This document shows, piece by piece, positions 1 to 8,752 of a stretch of DNA of 64,000 nt. Positions within the stretch are counted from its first letter, which is position 1, and each line of letters opens with the position of its first letter. Position numbers and translations under genes: made by a program. Source of the stretch: Devosia ginsengisoli (GTDB taxonomy: Bacteria; Pseudomonadota; Alphaproteobacteria; Rhizobiales; Devosiaceae); NCBI RefSeq assembly GCF_024707105.1, contig NZ_JANQAJ010000006.1, positions 124,001-188,000 on the forward strand, given 5' to 3'. A model generated the notes under the pieces. It was not told the DNA's origin, ran no database searches, and saw only the letters and a program-made list of their open reading frames with translations.

Positions 1-1357
1 ATGGCAGTTTCCTCGCAATGGGTTGAGGCCAGAAGGGATGGGGTCGCGCGAAGCCGCGCCGCAGGTCCGCCGGCACATTGAGCAATTCGCGCGAGCGATA
101 GAGGTGGCGGGTGATCGCCAGCGAGGCGACGAGCTGGATGAAGGCAAAGAGCCGGAAGGCCAGCGGCAGCTCCACCAGCAGGGTCAGTGTACCCATGCCC
201 ACCGCCAGGTAATAGGCGCCGAACCACGGCGCGGCATGGCGCTCATCGACCAGGTCCTGCACCCGCGGCGTCTGCCTTTTGCCCAGCACCGGCGCGAAGC
301 ATTCGAGCCAGGTGAGGAAGGCGACGATCTTGTAGAGCTTGGCCAGGCCCAGCCCGCCGAGCCAGCCGAAAGCGAAAAGATAGGTCAGCGCCCCGGCATG
401 GTCAGGCAAGCTGCCGGAAAACAGCAGGAAAACCAGCAGCAGGCCAGCGGCCAGCAAGGCGGCAAACGCCCCGATTGCCGCCACGGCATTGAGCTCGATA
501 TTGCGCCTTTTGCGCTGCCGGTAGAGCGCCAGCATGTCGCTGCCATAGACGCCCAGCGCACAAAGCCCGGTCACCGCCGCCGCCAGCAGCATGCCGGCCA
601 GTCCGGATTCGGCGGCGAGGGCAAAGGGTGTCGCGGCGGCGATGAGCACCAGTGTCAGGGTTCCGGTGGCAAGGACGACGCTGGTCGGGAACCGCTCGGT
701 CTCCGGCGCCAGCATGAACATGGCGAGCAGCCGATAGCTGACCCCCATGGCGGTGAAACTCATCCACCCGCCCAGCCCCAGCAGCGCATGCAGCGGCACG
801 CCATTGAGCAGCAATGACAGGGCCGCTTCCCCGCCCACCAGCCCGGACAGGATGAGCGCGAAACTTTCGCCGAACAGCGCCGTGGCGGCCAAAGCCGCCA
901 GCCCCACCACGACGAAGCGGGCCGGCATGGCCAGGGGTCGCGCGGCCCAGAGGGTGCGGCCCAGCGAGACAATGACGAGCCCGAAGCCGATGATGAGCAG
1001 GGACCCACCCAGTGGCATAACCTCAAGCGGGGTCACAATAATTCCCGCCATGCCGGCAAAGCCGGACAGTAGAACCGCTAGGCCGAGAAGGATGAAAGCC
1101 AGCGCCACCGGCGGCAGTTCTTCGCCCAGCAGCGGCCGTGCCACCAGCACGGGCACGAACTGAAACAGCGCCCCGCAGAGCAACAGGCTCAACCAGCCGA
1201 TGGCGACGAGGTGCACCAGGATCAGCGTTTCGGGCGCTTCGATCGCCGCGCCCGGATAGCCGAAGCCCATGACCATCAGAACTTCTGCGGCGACCAGGCA
1301 GGCCAGGGCGCAGGCGAAATAGGTGAGGGTCCAACGGCTGAGGCTTGCTCCGGGCAT
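1..1357 (-). CDS. polytopic membrane protein, haem-copper oxidase subunit I / NnrS-like (3' end outside window)
   Basis: I translated this frame by eye. It runs open from an ATG at 1357 to the window edge, about 452 residues, so the C-terminus is missing. The protein is almost entirely hydrophobic helices, roughly 11-12 by eye. Helix 2 carries a His in the context HLVAIGWLSLLLCGALFQF, which resembles cytochrome oxidase subunit I-like and NnrS-like proteins found near nitric-oxide and low-oxygen genes. It lies 12 nt downstream of the DUF2249 gene on the same strand, so the two probably form one transcript reading away from the cbb3 operon. The family assignment is by resemblance only. A role in NO or haem handling is inferred from context. 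Confidence 0.7.
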   Translation of the reverse strand, partial: MPGASLSRWTLTYFACALACLVAAEVLMVMGFGYPGAAIEAPETLILVHLVAIGWLSLLLCGALFQFVPVLVARPLLGEELPPVALAFILLGLAVLLSGFAGMAGIIVTPLEVMPLGGSLLIIGFGLVIVSLGRTLWAARPLAMPARFVVVGLAALAATALFGESFALILSGLVGGEAALSLLLNGVPLHALLGLGGWMSFTAMGVSYRLLAMFMLAPETERFPTSVVLATGTLTLVLIAAATPFALAAESGLAGMLLAAAVTGLCALGVYGSDMLALYRQRKRRNIELNAVAAIGAFAALLAAGLLLVFLLFSGSLPDHAGALTYLFAFGWLGGLGLAKLYKIVAFLTWLECFAPVLGKRQTPRVQDLVDERHAAPWFGAYYLAVGMGTLTLLVELPLAFRLFAFIQLVASLAITRHLYRSRELLNVPADLRRGFARPHPFWPQPIARKLP

Positions 1358-1369
1358 GGCGATCGTCCG

Positions 1370-1621
1370 TCAGGCTTCAGCCTGCCGGCCCAGCTCGACG
1401 CGCCAGACTTCCGGGCCGCTTTCCAGATAGGTCCAGGAGAACTGGCCGGGATATTCGGCCTGCAACTGGTAGTGCAGCGGCTTGGGGTCGTGGTCGTTGA
1501 TGATGGTAAAGGATTCCCCGATCTCGAGGGCATGGGCCATGGCGAAGATGCGGGGATGGCGCTGGCCGGGCGGCACGATGCGAACATCGATGAAGGAGGG
1601 GAAAGCCTCGGTTTCGGACAT
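1370..1621 (-). CDS. DUF2249 domain protein
   Basis: This 83-residue protein is one DUF2249 domain. The block RHPRIFAMAHALEIGESF followed by IINDHDPKPLHYQL is typical of the family. These small soluble proteins of unknown biochemistry recur beside hemerythrins, NnrS/NnrU and denitrification genes. The ATG at 1621 was chosen because the domain begins a few residues later and a GGAG lies about 12 nt upstream. Upstream codons in the frame look non-coding. It is the first gene of the leftward transcript and diverges from ccoN across a 260-bp region holding two FNR-like dyads. Confidence 0.8.
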   Translation of the reverse strand: MSETEAFPSFIDVRIVPPGQRHPRIFAMAHALEIGESFTIINDHDPKPLHYQLQAEYPGQFSWTYLESGPEVWRVELGRQAEA

Positions 1622-1720
1622 GACGGTCACTACTCCATTCGGCCGCAAACAGGAGGAGCGCCGGGCAGCGGCCAGAACCCGGGCTGAACCATGGCTTAGC
1701 GCCATAAGGACCGCGCCACT

Positions 1721-1734
1721 TTGTCGTCGGACAA
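1721..1734. promoter_or_regulatory. FNR/NnrR-like dyad, perfect inverted repeat
   Basis: The sequence TTGTC-GTCG-GACAA is a perfect dyad with the 5-4-5 spacing of CRP/FNR-family sites, extended by one more pair to TTTGTC/GACAAA. The half-site differs from FNR TTGAT, so NnrR/Dnr-like or FixK-like binding is as likely as FNR. It lies 100 bp upstream of the DUF2249 start and 148 bp upstream of ccoN. Confidence 0.55.
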
Positions 1735-1792
1735 ACAAAACCATTGGGACAAGGCGGCCCCGCACACACGCAGGCGCGATAAGGCGCGGTCT

Positions 1793-1806
1793 TTGTCCTG
1801 GATCAA
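1793..1806 (+). promoter_or_regulatory. FNR/FixK box upstream of ccoN
   Basis: TTGTC-CTGG-ATCAA matches the FNR/FixK consensus TTGAT-N4-ATCAA in nine of ten conserved-arm bases once the T/A choice at arm position 4 is allowed. It ends 75 bp before the ccoN ATG, a spacing compatible with class II activation. Control of ccoNOQP by FNR or FixK under low oxygen is well established in alphaproteobacteria. Confidence 0.7.
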
Positions 1807-1881
1807 AGACCGCAGCGGTTTTTCCGCTACGGCTCGGCGGGAAAGCAGGCTTCGCGCCTGACGTTGAGGCAGGGCTAGAAC

Positions 1882-3525
1882 ATGATTGCAGATCTGACGC
1901 GGGCCGAGCGGCTTTGGGCCATGCTGATCCTGGGAGCGCTGGGGCTGATCGGGCTGGCCATGGCCATTGGCGGGCGCAATGACCTGCTGGGCATCCATGG
2001 CTGGATCGTCCTGGCGGCGGGGCTGGCCGGCTTCATCGCCGTCATGCGCGGCCGGGACGCGCCCGAGCCCAGCGCGGAACGGCTCAACGAATATTACGAC
2101 GCGCCCACCCGGGTCGGCCTCATCCTCACTCTGCTCTGGGCCGTTGTGGGCATGGGCGTCGGCTTCTGGGTTGCGGCCCTTTTGGCTTGGCCCGACATGA
2201 CGTTCGACGTGCCCTGGCTGAGCTTCGGGCGCCTGCGCCCGGTCCATACGTCAGGCGTCATTTTCGGCTTCGGCGGCAATGCGCTGATCGCCACTTCCTT
2301 CCATGTACTTCAGCGCACCACCCGCGCCCGCCTGCCCGACCAGATCAGCCCCTGGTTCGTGCTGCTCGGCTACAACCTCTTCTGCGTTATCGCCGCCAGC
2401 GGCTACCTCATGGGCCTGACGCAATCCAAGGAATACGCCGAGCCCGAATGGTATGCCGACATCTGGCTCGTCGTGGTCTGGGTGGTCTATTTCGCCATCT
2501 ACATGCGCACCCTCGCCCGCCGGAAGGAGCCGCATATCTATGTGGCCAACTGGTATTACATGGCCTTCATCCTGGTCGTGGCGATCCTCCATATCGTCAA
2601 CAACCTGGCCGTGCCGATCTCGCTGGACAGCGCCAAGTCCTATTCGCTGTTCTCGGGCGTGCAGGATGCCATGACCCAGTGGTGGTATGGCCACAACGCG
2701 GTGGCCTTCTTCCTGACCGCGGGCTTCCTGGGCATGATGTATTACTACCTGCCCAAGCGTGCCGGCCGGCCGATCTTCTCCTACCGGATGTCGATCATCA
2801 GCTTCTGGGGCATCACCTTCATGTATATGTGGGCCGGCTCGCACCACCTGCATTACACCGCCCTGCCCCATTGGGTGCAGACGCTGGGCATGGCCTTCTC
2901 GGTCGTGCTGCTGGTGCCGAGCTGGGCCTCGGCGGGCAATGCCCTGCTGACGCTGAACGGCGCCTGGCACAAGGTGCGCGACGACGCGGTGCTCCGCTTC
3001 ATGGCCCTGGCCGCGATCTTCTACGGCATCACCACGTTCGAAGGCTCGTTCATGGCCATTCGCGCGGTGAATTCGCTCAGCCACTATACCGACTGGACCA
3101 TCGGCCACGTGCATGCCGGGGCGCTGGGCTGGGTGGCCATGATCACCTTCGGCTCGCTCTATTCGATCGTGCCATCCATGTTCAAGCGCGAGCGGATTTA
3201 TTCGCAGAAGCTGGTCGAGGTCCACTTCTGGCTCGCCCTGTCCGGCACCGTCATTTACGTCTTCGCCATGTGGAATTCGGGCGTCACCCAGGGCCTGATG
3301 TGGCGCACCTATACCGAGAGCGGGGGCCTGACCTACTCGTTCATCGATAGCCTCGTGGCCATGCACCCCTATTACATCGCCCGCGCCTTCGGGGGCCTGC
3401 TGTTCCTGCTCGGCGCGCTGACCGCCCTCTACAATGTCGTGATGACCATCCGCATGCCGGCTCCGGCCTCGGACGACCCGGCGCTCGACATCCCCGCCAA
3501 GCCCGCCTTGCAAGCCGGAGAATAG
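1882..3525 (+). CDS. ccoN: cbb3-type cytochrome c oxidase catalytic subunit I
   Basis: This 547-residue integral membrane subunit of the high-affinity terminal oxidase binds haem b, haem b3 and CuB, and reduces O2 to water with proton pumping. Diagnostic pieces are PVHTSGVIFGFGGNALIATS (haem His region), WWYGHNAVAFF (CuB His), HHLHYTALPHW and GHVHAGALGW. About twelve membrane helices follow a short N-terminal segment. Length is normal for CcoN plus a somewhat longer N-terminus. It is the first gene of the operon, with the FNR box upstream and ccoO starting 4 nt after its stop. Confidence 0.97.
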   Translation: MIADLTRAERLWAMLILGALGLIGLAMAIGGRNDLLGIHGWIVLAAGLAGFIAVMRGRDAPEPSAERLNEYYDAPTRVGLILTLLWAVVGMGVGFWVAALLAWPDMTFDVPWLSFGRLRPVHTSGVIFGFGGNALIATSFHVLQRTTRARLPDQISPWFVLLGYNLFCVIAASGYLMGLTQSKEYAEPEWYADIWLVVVWVVYFAIYMRTLARRKEPHIYVANWYYMAFILVVAILHIVNNLAVPISLDSAKSYSLFSGVQDAMTQWWYGHNAVAFFLTAGFLGMMYYYLPKRAGRPIFSYRMSIISFWGITFMYMWAGSHHLHYTALPHWVQTLGMAFSVVLLVPSWASAGNALLTLNGAWHKVRDDAVLRFMALAAIFYGITTFEGSFMAIRAVNSLSHYTDWTIGHVHAGALGWVAMITFGSLYSIVPSMFKRERIYSQKLVEVHFWLALSGTVIYVFAMWNSGVTQGLMWRTYTESGGLTYSFIDSLVAMHPYYIARAFGGLLFLLGALTALYNVVMTIRMPAPASDDPALDIPAKPALQAGE

Positions 3526-3529
3526 ATCC

Positions 3530-4258
3530 ATGTTCGGCCTACACTACAATCTCGAACGCAGCGCGGTCGGCCTTGTCGCCTTCATCGTGATCGTCGCCTC
3601 GATCGGCGGCCTGATCGAGATCGCGCCGCTCTTCACCATCGACGAAACGGTGGAGGAGGCGCCCGACATGCGCGTCTATACCCCGCTCGAAGTGGCCGGG
3701 CGCAACATCTATATCCGCGAAGGATGCTATGCCTGCCACAGCCAGATGATCCGCACGCTGCGCGATGAAGTCGAGCGCTACGGGCCCTATTCGCTGGCGG
3801 TGGAGAGTAGCTACGACCATCCCCAGCTCTGGGGCTCCAAGCGCACCGGGCCGGACCTGGCGCGGCTGGGCAACAAATATTCCGACGCCTGGCACACCAT
3901 CCACCTCAACAACCCGCGCGACGTCGTGCCCGAATCCAAGATGCCGGCCTATCGCTGGCTGCTGCGCGAGCAACTCCATACCGATGACCTGGGCGAACAC
4001 CTGGCGGCCCTGCGCGCCGTTGGCGTGCCCTATACCGACGAGCAGATCGCCAATGCGCCGCTCGACGCCTATGGCCAGGCCAACCCCGACAGTGCCGCTG
4101 CCGGTGGCGTGGCCGAGCGCTATGGCGACGCCACCAATATCCGCCTGTTCGACGGCGAGGCGACGCGCCTCACCGACATGGATGCGCTGGTCGCCTATCT
4201 CCAGGTGCTCGGCAACCTGACCGACGCCGCCCATCAACCCCAGCCGGAGGCCGAATAA
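3530..4258 (+). CDS. ccoO: cbb3 oxidase monohaem cytochrome c subunit II
   Basis: This 242-residue subunit has one N-terminal membrane anchor (about residues 10-32) and a periplasmic cytochrome c domain with the single haem motif CYACHSQMIR. The conserved segment YGPYSLAVESSYDHPQLWGS after the haem site is typical of CcoO. It passes electrons from CcoP to CcoN. Its stop codon overlaps the ccoQ ATG by one base (TAATG), implying translational coupling. Confidence 0.97.
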   Translation: MFGLHYNLERSAVGLVAFIVIVASIGGLIEIAPLFTIDETVEEAPDMRVYTPLEVAGRNIYIREGCYACHSQMIRTLRDEVERYGPYSLAVESSYDHPQLWGSKRTGPDLARLGNKYSDAWHTIHLNNPRDVVPESKMPAYRWLLREQLHTDDLGEHLAALRAVGVPYTDEQIANAPLDAYGQANPDSAAAGGVAERYGDATNIRLFDGEATRLTDMDALVAYLQVLGNLTDAAHQPQPEAE

Positions 4259-4434
4259 TGCCATTCGACCACGACACCGTCGTCGGCTTTTCCAAGTCGT
4301 TCGGCCTGTTCTATCTCGTCGCGCTCAGCGTAATCGCTTTGGTGTGGACCTATTGGCCCTCCAACAAGAAGGGCTTTGACGAAGCGGCGAAGCGCCCCGT
4401 ACTCGAAGAGGAGGACCGGCCATGGCGGGGTTGA
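4258..4434 (+). CDS. ccoQ: cbb3 oxidase small subunit
   Basis: This 58-residue protein has one transmembrane helix (about residues 15-35, FGLFYLVALSVIALVWTYWP) followed by a charged tail ending in EEEDRPWRG. CcoQ stabilises the assembled oxidase. The ATG shares its A with the ccoO stop, and the last 13 nt overlap the start of ccoP. Size, position and topology make the assignment firm although the sequence itself is poorly conserved. Confidence 0.9.
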   Translation: MPFDHDTVVGFSKSFGLFYLVALSVIALVWTYWPSNKKGFDEAAKRPVLEEEDRPWRG

Positions 4435-5306
4435 TCGAACGCGACAAAGTCTCGGGGCAGACCACGACCGGGCACGAATGGAACGGCATCAAGGAACTCA
4501 ATACGCCGGTTCCGCGCCTGCTCTGGGCCTTCCTCATCACCGCGACCATCTTTTCCGTCACCTGGACGGTGCTCATGCCGAGCTGGCCGGGCATCAACGG
4601 CTACTTCCGCGGCCTCTTGGGCGTGGACCAGCGCGTGGCCGTGACGCAGAGCGTGGAAGAGGCGGCGGTCGAGCGGGAAAGCTGGACCAGCCGTATCGAC
4701 AGCGAGGATTTCGCCGCCATCCAGGCCGATGACGCGCTGATGGCCATCGTGCGGGAAACCGGCGCGGCCCTCTTCGGCGACAATTGCGCCGCCTGCCACG
4801 GCACCAATGCCCGCGGCACGCCGGGCTTCCCCAATCTCGTCGCCGCTCCGACCATGTGGGGCGACGATCCCGAAACCGTGGCCGAGACCATCCGCGTCGG
4901 CATCAACGGCACGAGCCCGGAAACGCGCTATGCCCAGATGCTGGCCTTTGGCCGCGACCATATGCTGGAACGTGCCGATATCGACGCCGTGGTGAGCTAT
5001 GTCGAAACCCTGTCTCGGCCCGAACTGGCCGCGGGCATGGACGCCGACACCCTGGCCTATGGCGCCGAAGTCTTCGCCGCCAATTGCGCCGGCTGCCATG
5101 GCGAGGATGCCAGGGGCATGACCGACACCGGCGCGCCGAACCTGACCGACCAGTACTGGACCTATGGCGGCGATCGCGCCAGCATCCGCCAGTCAGTCTA
5201 TCACGGCCGGGCCGGCACCATGCCCTCCTGGGAAGGGCGGCTCTCGCCCACTCATATCAAGCTGCTGACGCTCTACGTTCTCGACCTCAGGGCCCATGAG
5301 CAATGA
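4422..5306 (+). CDS. ccoP: cbb3 oxidase dihaem cytochrome c subunit III
   Basis: This 294-residue protein has an N-terminal cytosolic stretch, a membrane helix near residues 30-50, and two periplasmic cytochrome c domains with haem motifs CAACHGTNARG and CAGCHGEDARG. It is the electron entry subunit that accepts electrons from the bc1 complex or soluble cytochromes. The motif TPVPRLLWAFL before the helix is characteristic. Start and stop overlap the neighbouring genes (13 nt with ccoQ, 4 nt with the next gene). Confidence 0.97.
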   Translation: MAGLIERDKVSGQTTTGHEWNGIKELNTPVPRLLWAFLITATIFSVTWTVLMPSWPGINGYFRGLLGVDQRVAVTQSVEEAAVERESWTSRIDSEDFAAIQADDALMAIVRETGAALFGDNCAACHGTNARGTPGFPNLVAAPTMWGDDPETVAETIRVGINGTSPETRYAQMLAFGRDHMLERADIDAVVSYVETLSRPELAAGMDADTLAYGAEVFAANCAGCHGEDARGMTDTGAPNLTDQYWTYGGDRASIRQSVYHGRAGTMPSWEGRLSPTHIKLLTLYVLDLRAHEQ

Positions 5307-5518
5307 GCGCGCCAGCGGCCACGCATGACAATGACGACCGGCGCCGGCGCGGCACGCGCCGCATGCTGGCCATCGCCGCCATCGTGATCGTCGGCGTGCT
5401 GCTGGCCGCCAATGCCCACCTCGTCTATGTCGCCTTCTCCTCGCAGCCCGACTGCGTGGCCCATCTCAAGGGCGAGGGCGACCACGGCACTTATCGCGCC
5501 GCCAAATCGGCCTGCTGA
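5303..5518 (+). CDS. small single-pass membrane protein in the cbb3 operon
   Basis: This 71-residue protein starts on an ATGA overlap with ccoP. After a basic N-terminus (RRRRGTRR) there is one hydrophobic helix, about residues 21-45, then a short tail with two Cys (PDCVAHLKGEGDHG and the final residue). It occupies the place where ccoG and ccoH (fixG, fixH) normally follow ccoP. It is much shorter than CcoH (about 150 residues), and I do not recognise it as a CcoH domain. An accessory role in oxidase assembly is inferred from position only. Confidence 0.75.
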   Translation: MSAPAATHDNDDRRRRGTRRMLAIAAIVIVGVLLAANAHLVYVAFSSQPDCVAHLKGEGDHGTYRAAKSAC

Positions 5519-5538
5519 CCAAAAAAGGGACCTCGCCC

Positions 5539-6342
5539 ATGGCCAAGACGCTGCATCCCATTCCCGCCCATGTGGCGCCCCTGCCCAAGGCGGTCGACCA
5601 TAACCGGCACCTGCCCGCCAGCGCCGCTTTCCGCTGGCTGGCCCTGGGCTGGCGCGACCTGTGGACCAGGCCGCTGCCCAGCCTGCTCTATGGCCTGGGC
5701 GTGGCGCTGCTCTCGCTGCTGGTCATCGCCGCCATGGTTAATTTCGGTTGGACGCAGATCCTGTTCCCGGCTCTGTCCGGCTTCCTCGTGGTCGGGCCGC
5801 TGCTGGCGAACGGGCTCTATGAAAAGAGCCGGCGGCTGGAAGCGGGCGAGCCGGTCTCGCTCTGGCGCATGCTGTTTCCCGGCCGCGGCGCGGGTGGCCA
5901 TCTGCTCTTTGTCGGGGCGATCCTCTTGACACTCATGCTGGTCTGGATGCGCGCCGCCGTACTGCTCTATGCGCTGTTCTTCGGCTGGCGGCCTTTCCCC
6001 GGCTTCGATCACATCGTCACCATGCTGTTCACCACGCCGGTCGGCATGACCATGCTGGTGACGGGCACGGCGATCGGCGGGCTCTTCGCCGCCTTCTCCT
6101 TCGCCATCAGCGCCTTTTCCATTCCCATGCTGCTCGACAGGAAGCTCGATGCCTTCTCAGCGATGGCCATGTCCATGTCGCTGGTGTGGAACAACCTGCC
6201 CGCCGCTTTGCTCTGGGGCGCCATCATCCTGCTGCTGACCCTGCTGAGCCTGGGGACGGCGCTGATCGGACTCATCATCATCTTCCCGCTGCTCGGCCAC
6301 GCCACCTGGCATGCCTATGCCGCGGTGCGCGACGAGAAATGA
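5539..6342 (+). CDS. DUF2189 multi-pass membrane protein
   Basis: This 267-residue protein has a hydrophilic N-terminus of about 35 residues and then six or more hydrophobic helices. The pattern WLALGWRDLWTRPLPSLLYG and later FAISAFSIPMLLDRK matches the DUF2189 family, which commonly travels with cytochrome oxidase genes and whose function is unknown. It begins 20 nt after the previous stop and ends in an ATGA overlap with ccoI, so it is translated as part of the oxidase operon. A role in oxidase or copper assembly is a contextual guess. Confidence 0.85.
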   Translation: MAKTLHPIPAHVAPLPKAVDHNRHLPASAAFRWLALGWRDLWTRPLPSLLYGLGVALLSLLVIAAMVNFGWTQILFPALSGFLVVGPLLANGLYEKSRRLEAGEPVSLWRMLFPGRGAGGHLLFVGAILLTLMLVWMRAAVLLYALFFGWRPFPGFDHIVTMLFTTPVGMTMLVTGTAIGGLFAAFSFAISAFSIPMLLDRKLDAFSAMAMSMSLVWNNLPAALLWGAIILLLTLLSLGTALIGLIIIFPLLGHATWHAYAAVRDEK

Positions 6343-8594
6343 GCTGCTGCCTGCCCCCGCCCGATTTCATCGAGGCCGCTGCCGGCCCGATCCGGCGCGG
6401 CCCGTCGGATGACGAAATCCGCCTGGCCAGCCGCGACCTCGGCAAGGGCATGCGCCAGACCGACCTGGCCGTGCCGGCAGTGCATTGCGGCGGCTGCATT
6501 CAGACCATCGAAAAGGCGTTGAATGCGCTCGAGGGCGTGGACTCGGCGCGGGTGAACCTTTCGACCAAGCGCGTCGCTATTCGCTGGCCCGACGGGAGCA
6601 CGCTGCCGCCCATGGTCGAGACATTGGTCGGGCTGGGCTATGAGCCCCATCTCTACGAGACCGAGGACAGCCAGAAGGACCGCACCCTGCCCGGCCTGCT
6701 CCGCGCGCTGGCCGTGGCCGCTTTTGCCTCGATGAATATCATGATGCTTTCCGGCTCGGTCTGGTCCGGCGCCGATGGCGCGACGCGCGATATCCTCCAC
6801 TGGATCTGCGCCGGGCTGACCCTGCCGGCTTTGCTCTATTCGGGCCGCGTCTTCTATCAGTCGGCCTGGAATGCCGTCCGCCATGGCCGCACCAATATGG
6901 ATGTGCCGATCACCATCGGCATCGCGCTGGCCTTTGCGGTCAGCCTCTACGACACGATCCATTCGGGGCAGGAGGTCTATTACGACGCGACCGTGTCGCT
7001 GATCTTTTTTCTCTTGATCGGGCGGACGCTGGATCATGTGATGCGCGAACGCGCCCGCACCGCCGTCAAGGGACTGGCAAGGCTCGCCCCGCGAGGTGCG
7101 CTGGTGCTGGGCGACAATGGCAGCCCCGAATATCTGCCGCTGCGCGAGATCGTGCCCGGCATGACGATCCTGTTGGCGGCCGGCGAACGCGTGCCGGTGG
7201 ATGCGGTGGTGCTGAGCGGCGCATCGGATCTTGACCGGAGCCTGATCAGCGGCGAAAGCCTGCCGGTGGCGGCCGAGCCCGGCACGCGGCTCGAAGCTGG
7301 GGTGTTGAACCTCACCGGGCCGCTGACCATTCGCGCCGAGGCGAGCGAGCAGAATTCGACCCTGGCGCAGATGGTGCGGCTGATGGAAGTGGCTGAAAGC
7401 GGCCGCAACCGCTATCGCCGTATCGCCGACCGAGCCGCAGAACTCTACTCGCCCGTCGTGCATCTGGCGGCCTTTGCCGCCTTTCTGGGCTGGATGGGTT
7501 TCAATGGCGACCTGCATGACGCCATCACCGTGGCCATCGCCGTCCTCATCATCACCTGCCCCTGCGCGCTGGGCCTGGCCGTACCCATGGTACAGGTCGT
7601 GGCCGCGCGGCGTCTGTTCGATGCCGGCATCATGGTCAAGGACGGTTCGGCGCTGGAGCGGCTGGCCGAAGTGGATAGCGTGGTCTTCGACAAGACGGGC
7701 ACGCTGACTTTGGGCTCGCCCCAACTGCTGGACCTGGGCGATATCGCGCCTGAAGCACTGGCGCAGGCCGCGGCGCTTGCGGCCCATTCGCGCCATCCCT
7801 ATTCTCGCGCCATCACCAAAGCCGGCGCGGGTCTCGGCGCCATGCCCGGTTTCACCGAGATCAGCGAATTGCCCGGCTTCGGCGTCGAGGCAAGGCGGGG
7901 CGCGGATCGCTATCGGCTCGGTCGTGCCGACTGGGCCTTGTCGGATACCGACAGCGCTGGCGGCACGGTGTTGAGCCGCAATGGCGTGGAGCTGGCCCGC
8001 TTCGCCTTTGCCGACGGCCTGCGCTCCGGCGCGCGCGGCGCCACCTCCGCCTTGCGCGATGCCGGCCTCACGGTCGAGATCATCTCGGGGGACACCAGCG
8101 CCGCCGTCGATGCGGTGGCCGACGAACTGAATATCGCGGACAGTGCCGGCGGCGTATTGCCGGGCGGGAAGGCCGACCGTATCGCCACCCTGACTGCGCA
8201 AGGCCGCAAGGTGCTCATGGTGGGCGACGGGCTCAACGACGCCCCGGCCTTGATGGCGGCCCATGTCTCCATGGCGCCGTCAGGCGCCGCCGATGTAGGG
8301 CGCAGCGCCGCCGATTTCGTCTTCCTGCATGACGACCTCGGCGCCGTGCCGCTGGCTTCGGCCGTGGCCCGTGATGCCGGGCGGCTGGTGCGGCAGAATT
8401 TTGCGCTCTCGGCACTCTACAATGCCATTGCCCTGCCCATCGCCATTGCCGGCTATGTCAACCCGTTCATCGCCGCCATCGCCATGTCGCTGTCGTCCAT
8501 CGTCGTCGTGCTGAACGCGCTGCGGCTGGGTTGGGGCGGCTACCGCTTCTATCGCTGGCCACTGCACCAGCGGGCCGTGGTGGCACAGCCATGA
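6339..8594 (+). CDS. ccoI: copper-translocating P-type ATPase for cbb3 assembly
   Basis: This 751-residue P1B ATPase (FixI/CcoI, CopA2 class) exports copper to the periplasm for insertion into CcoN. An N-terminal HMA domain has HCGGC (Cys50, Cys53) after an extra CC pair at residues 3-4. Then come membrane helices, the CPC transport motif in ITCPCALGLAVPM, the phosphorylation motif DKTGTLT, and GDGLNDAPAL in the hinge. The ATG at 6339 was chosen over upstream codons because it overlaps the DUF2189 stop (ATGA) and precedes the HMA domain. Its stop overlaps ccoS by 4 nt. Confidence 0.95.
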   Translation: MSCCLPPPDFIEAAAGPIRRGPSDDEIRLASRDLGKGMRQTDLAVPAVHCGGCIQTIEKALNALEGVDSARVNLSTKRVAIRWPDGSTLPPMVETLVGLGYEPHLYETEDSQKDRTLPGLLRALAVAAFASMNIMMLSGSVWSGADGATRDILHWICAGLTLPALLYSGRVFYQSAWNAVRHGRTNMDVPITIGIALAFAVSLYDTIHSGQEVYYDATVSLIFFLLIGRTLDHVMRERARTAVKGLARLAPRGALVLGDNGSPEYLPLREIVPGMTILLAAGERVPVDAVVLSGASDLDRSLISGESLPVAAEPGTRLEAGVLNLTGPLTIRAEASEQNSTLAQMVRLMEVAESGRNRYRRIADRAAELYSPVVHLAAFAAFLGWMGFNGDLHDAITVAIAVLIITCPCALGLAVPMVQVVAARRLFDAGIMVKDGSALERLAEVDSVVFDKTGTLTLGSPQLLDLGDIAPEALAQAAALAAHSRHPYSRAITKAGAGLGAMPGFTEISELPGFGVEARRGADRYRLGRADWALSDTDSAGGTVLSRNGVELARFAFADGLRSGARGATSALRDAGLTVEIISGDTSAAVDAVADELNIADSAGGVLPGGKADRIATLTAQGRKVLMVGDGLNDAPALMAAHVSMAPSGAADVGRSAADFVFLHDDLGAVPLASAVARDAGRLVRQNFALSALYNAIALPIAIAGYVNPFIAAIAMSLSSIVVVLNALRLGWGGYRFYRWPLHQRAVVAQP

Positions 8595-8752
8595 GCGATT
8601 TTTTCTACCTGATCCCGATTTCGATCGTGCTGGGCGCCATCGGCCTCGTCGTCTTCCTCTGGACCTTGCGCGACGGGCAGTATGACGACCTCGACGGCGC
8701 CGCCGAACGCATCCTCTACGACGAAGACGAACCGCGCCGAGACAAGGACTAG
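8591..8752 (+). CDS. ccoS: cbb3 oxidase maturation protein CcoS
   Basis: This 53-residue protein has one N-terminal helix (YLIPISIVLGAIGLVVFLWT) followed by DGQYDDLDGAAERIL, the hallmark of CcoS (FixS). CcoS is needed for cofactor insertion into CcoN. It starts on an ATGA overlap with ccoI and ends the operon. Its stop shares the tetranucleotide CTAG with the stop of the convergent gene. Confidence 0.95.
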   Translation: MSDFFYLIPISIVLGAIGLVVFLWTLRDGQYDDLDGAAERILYDEDEPRRDKD

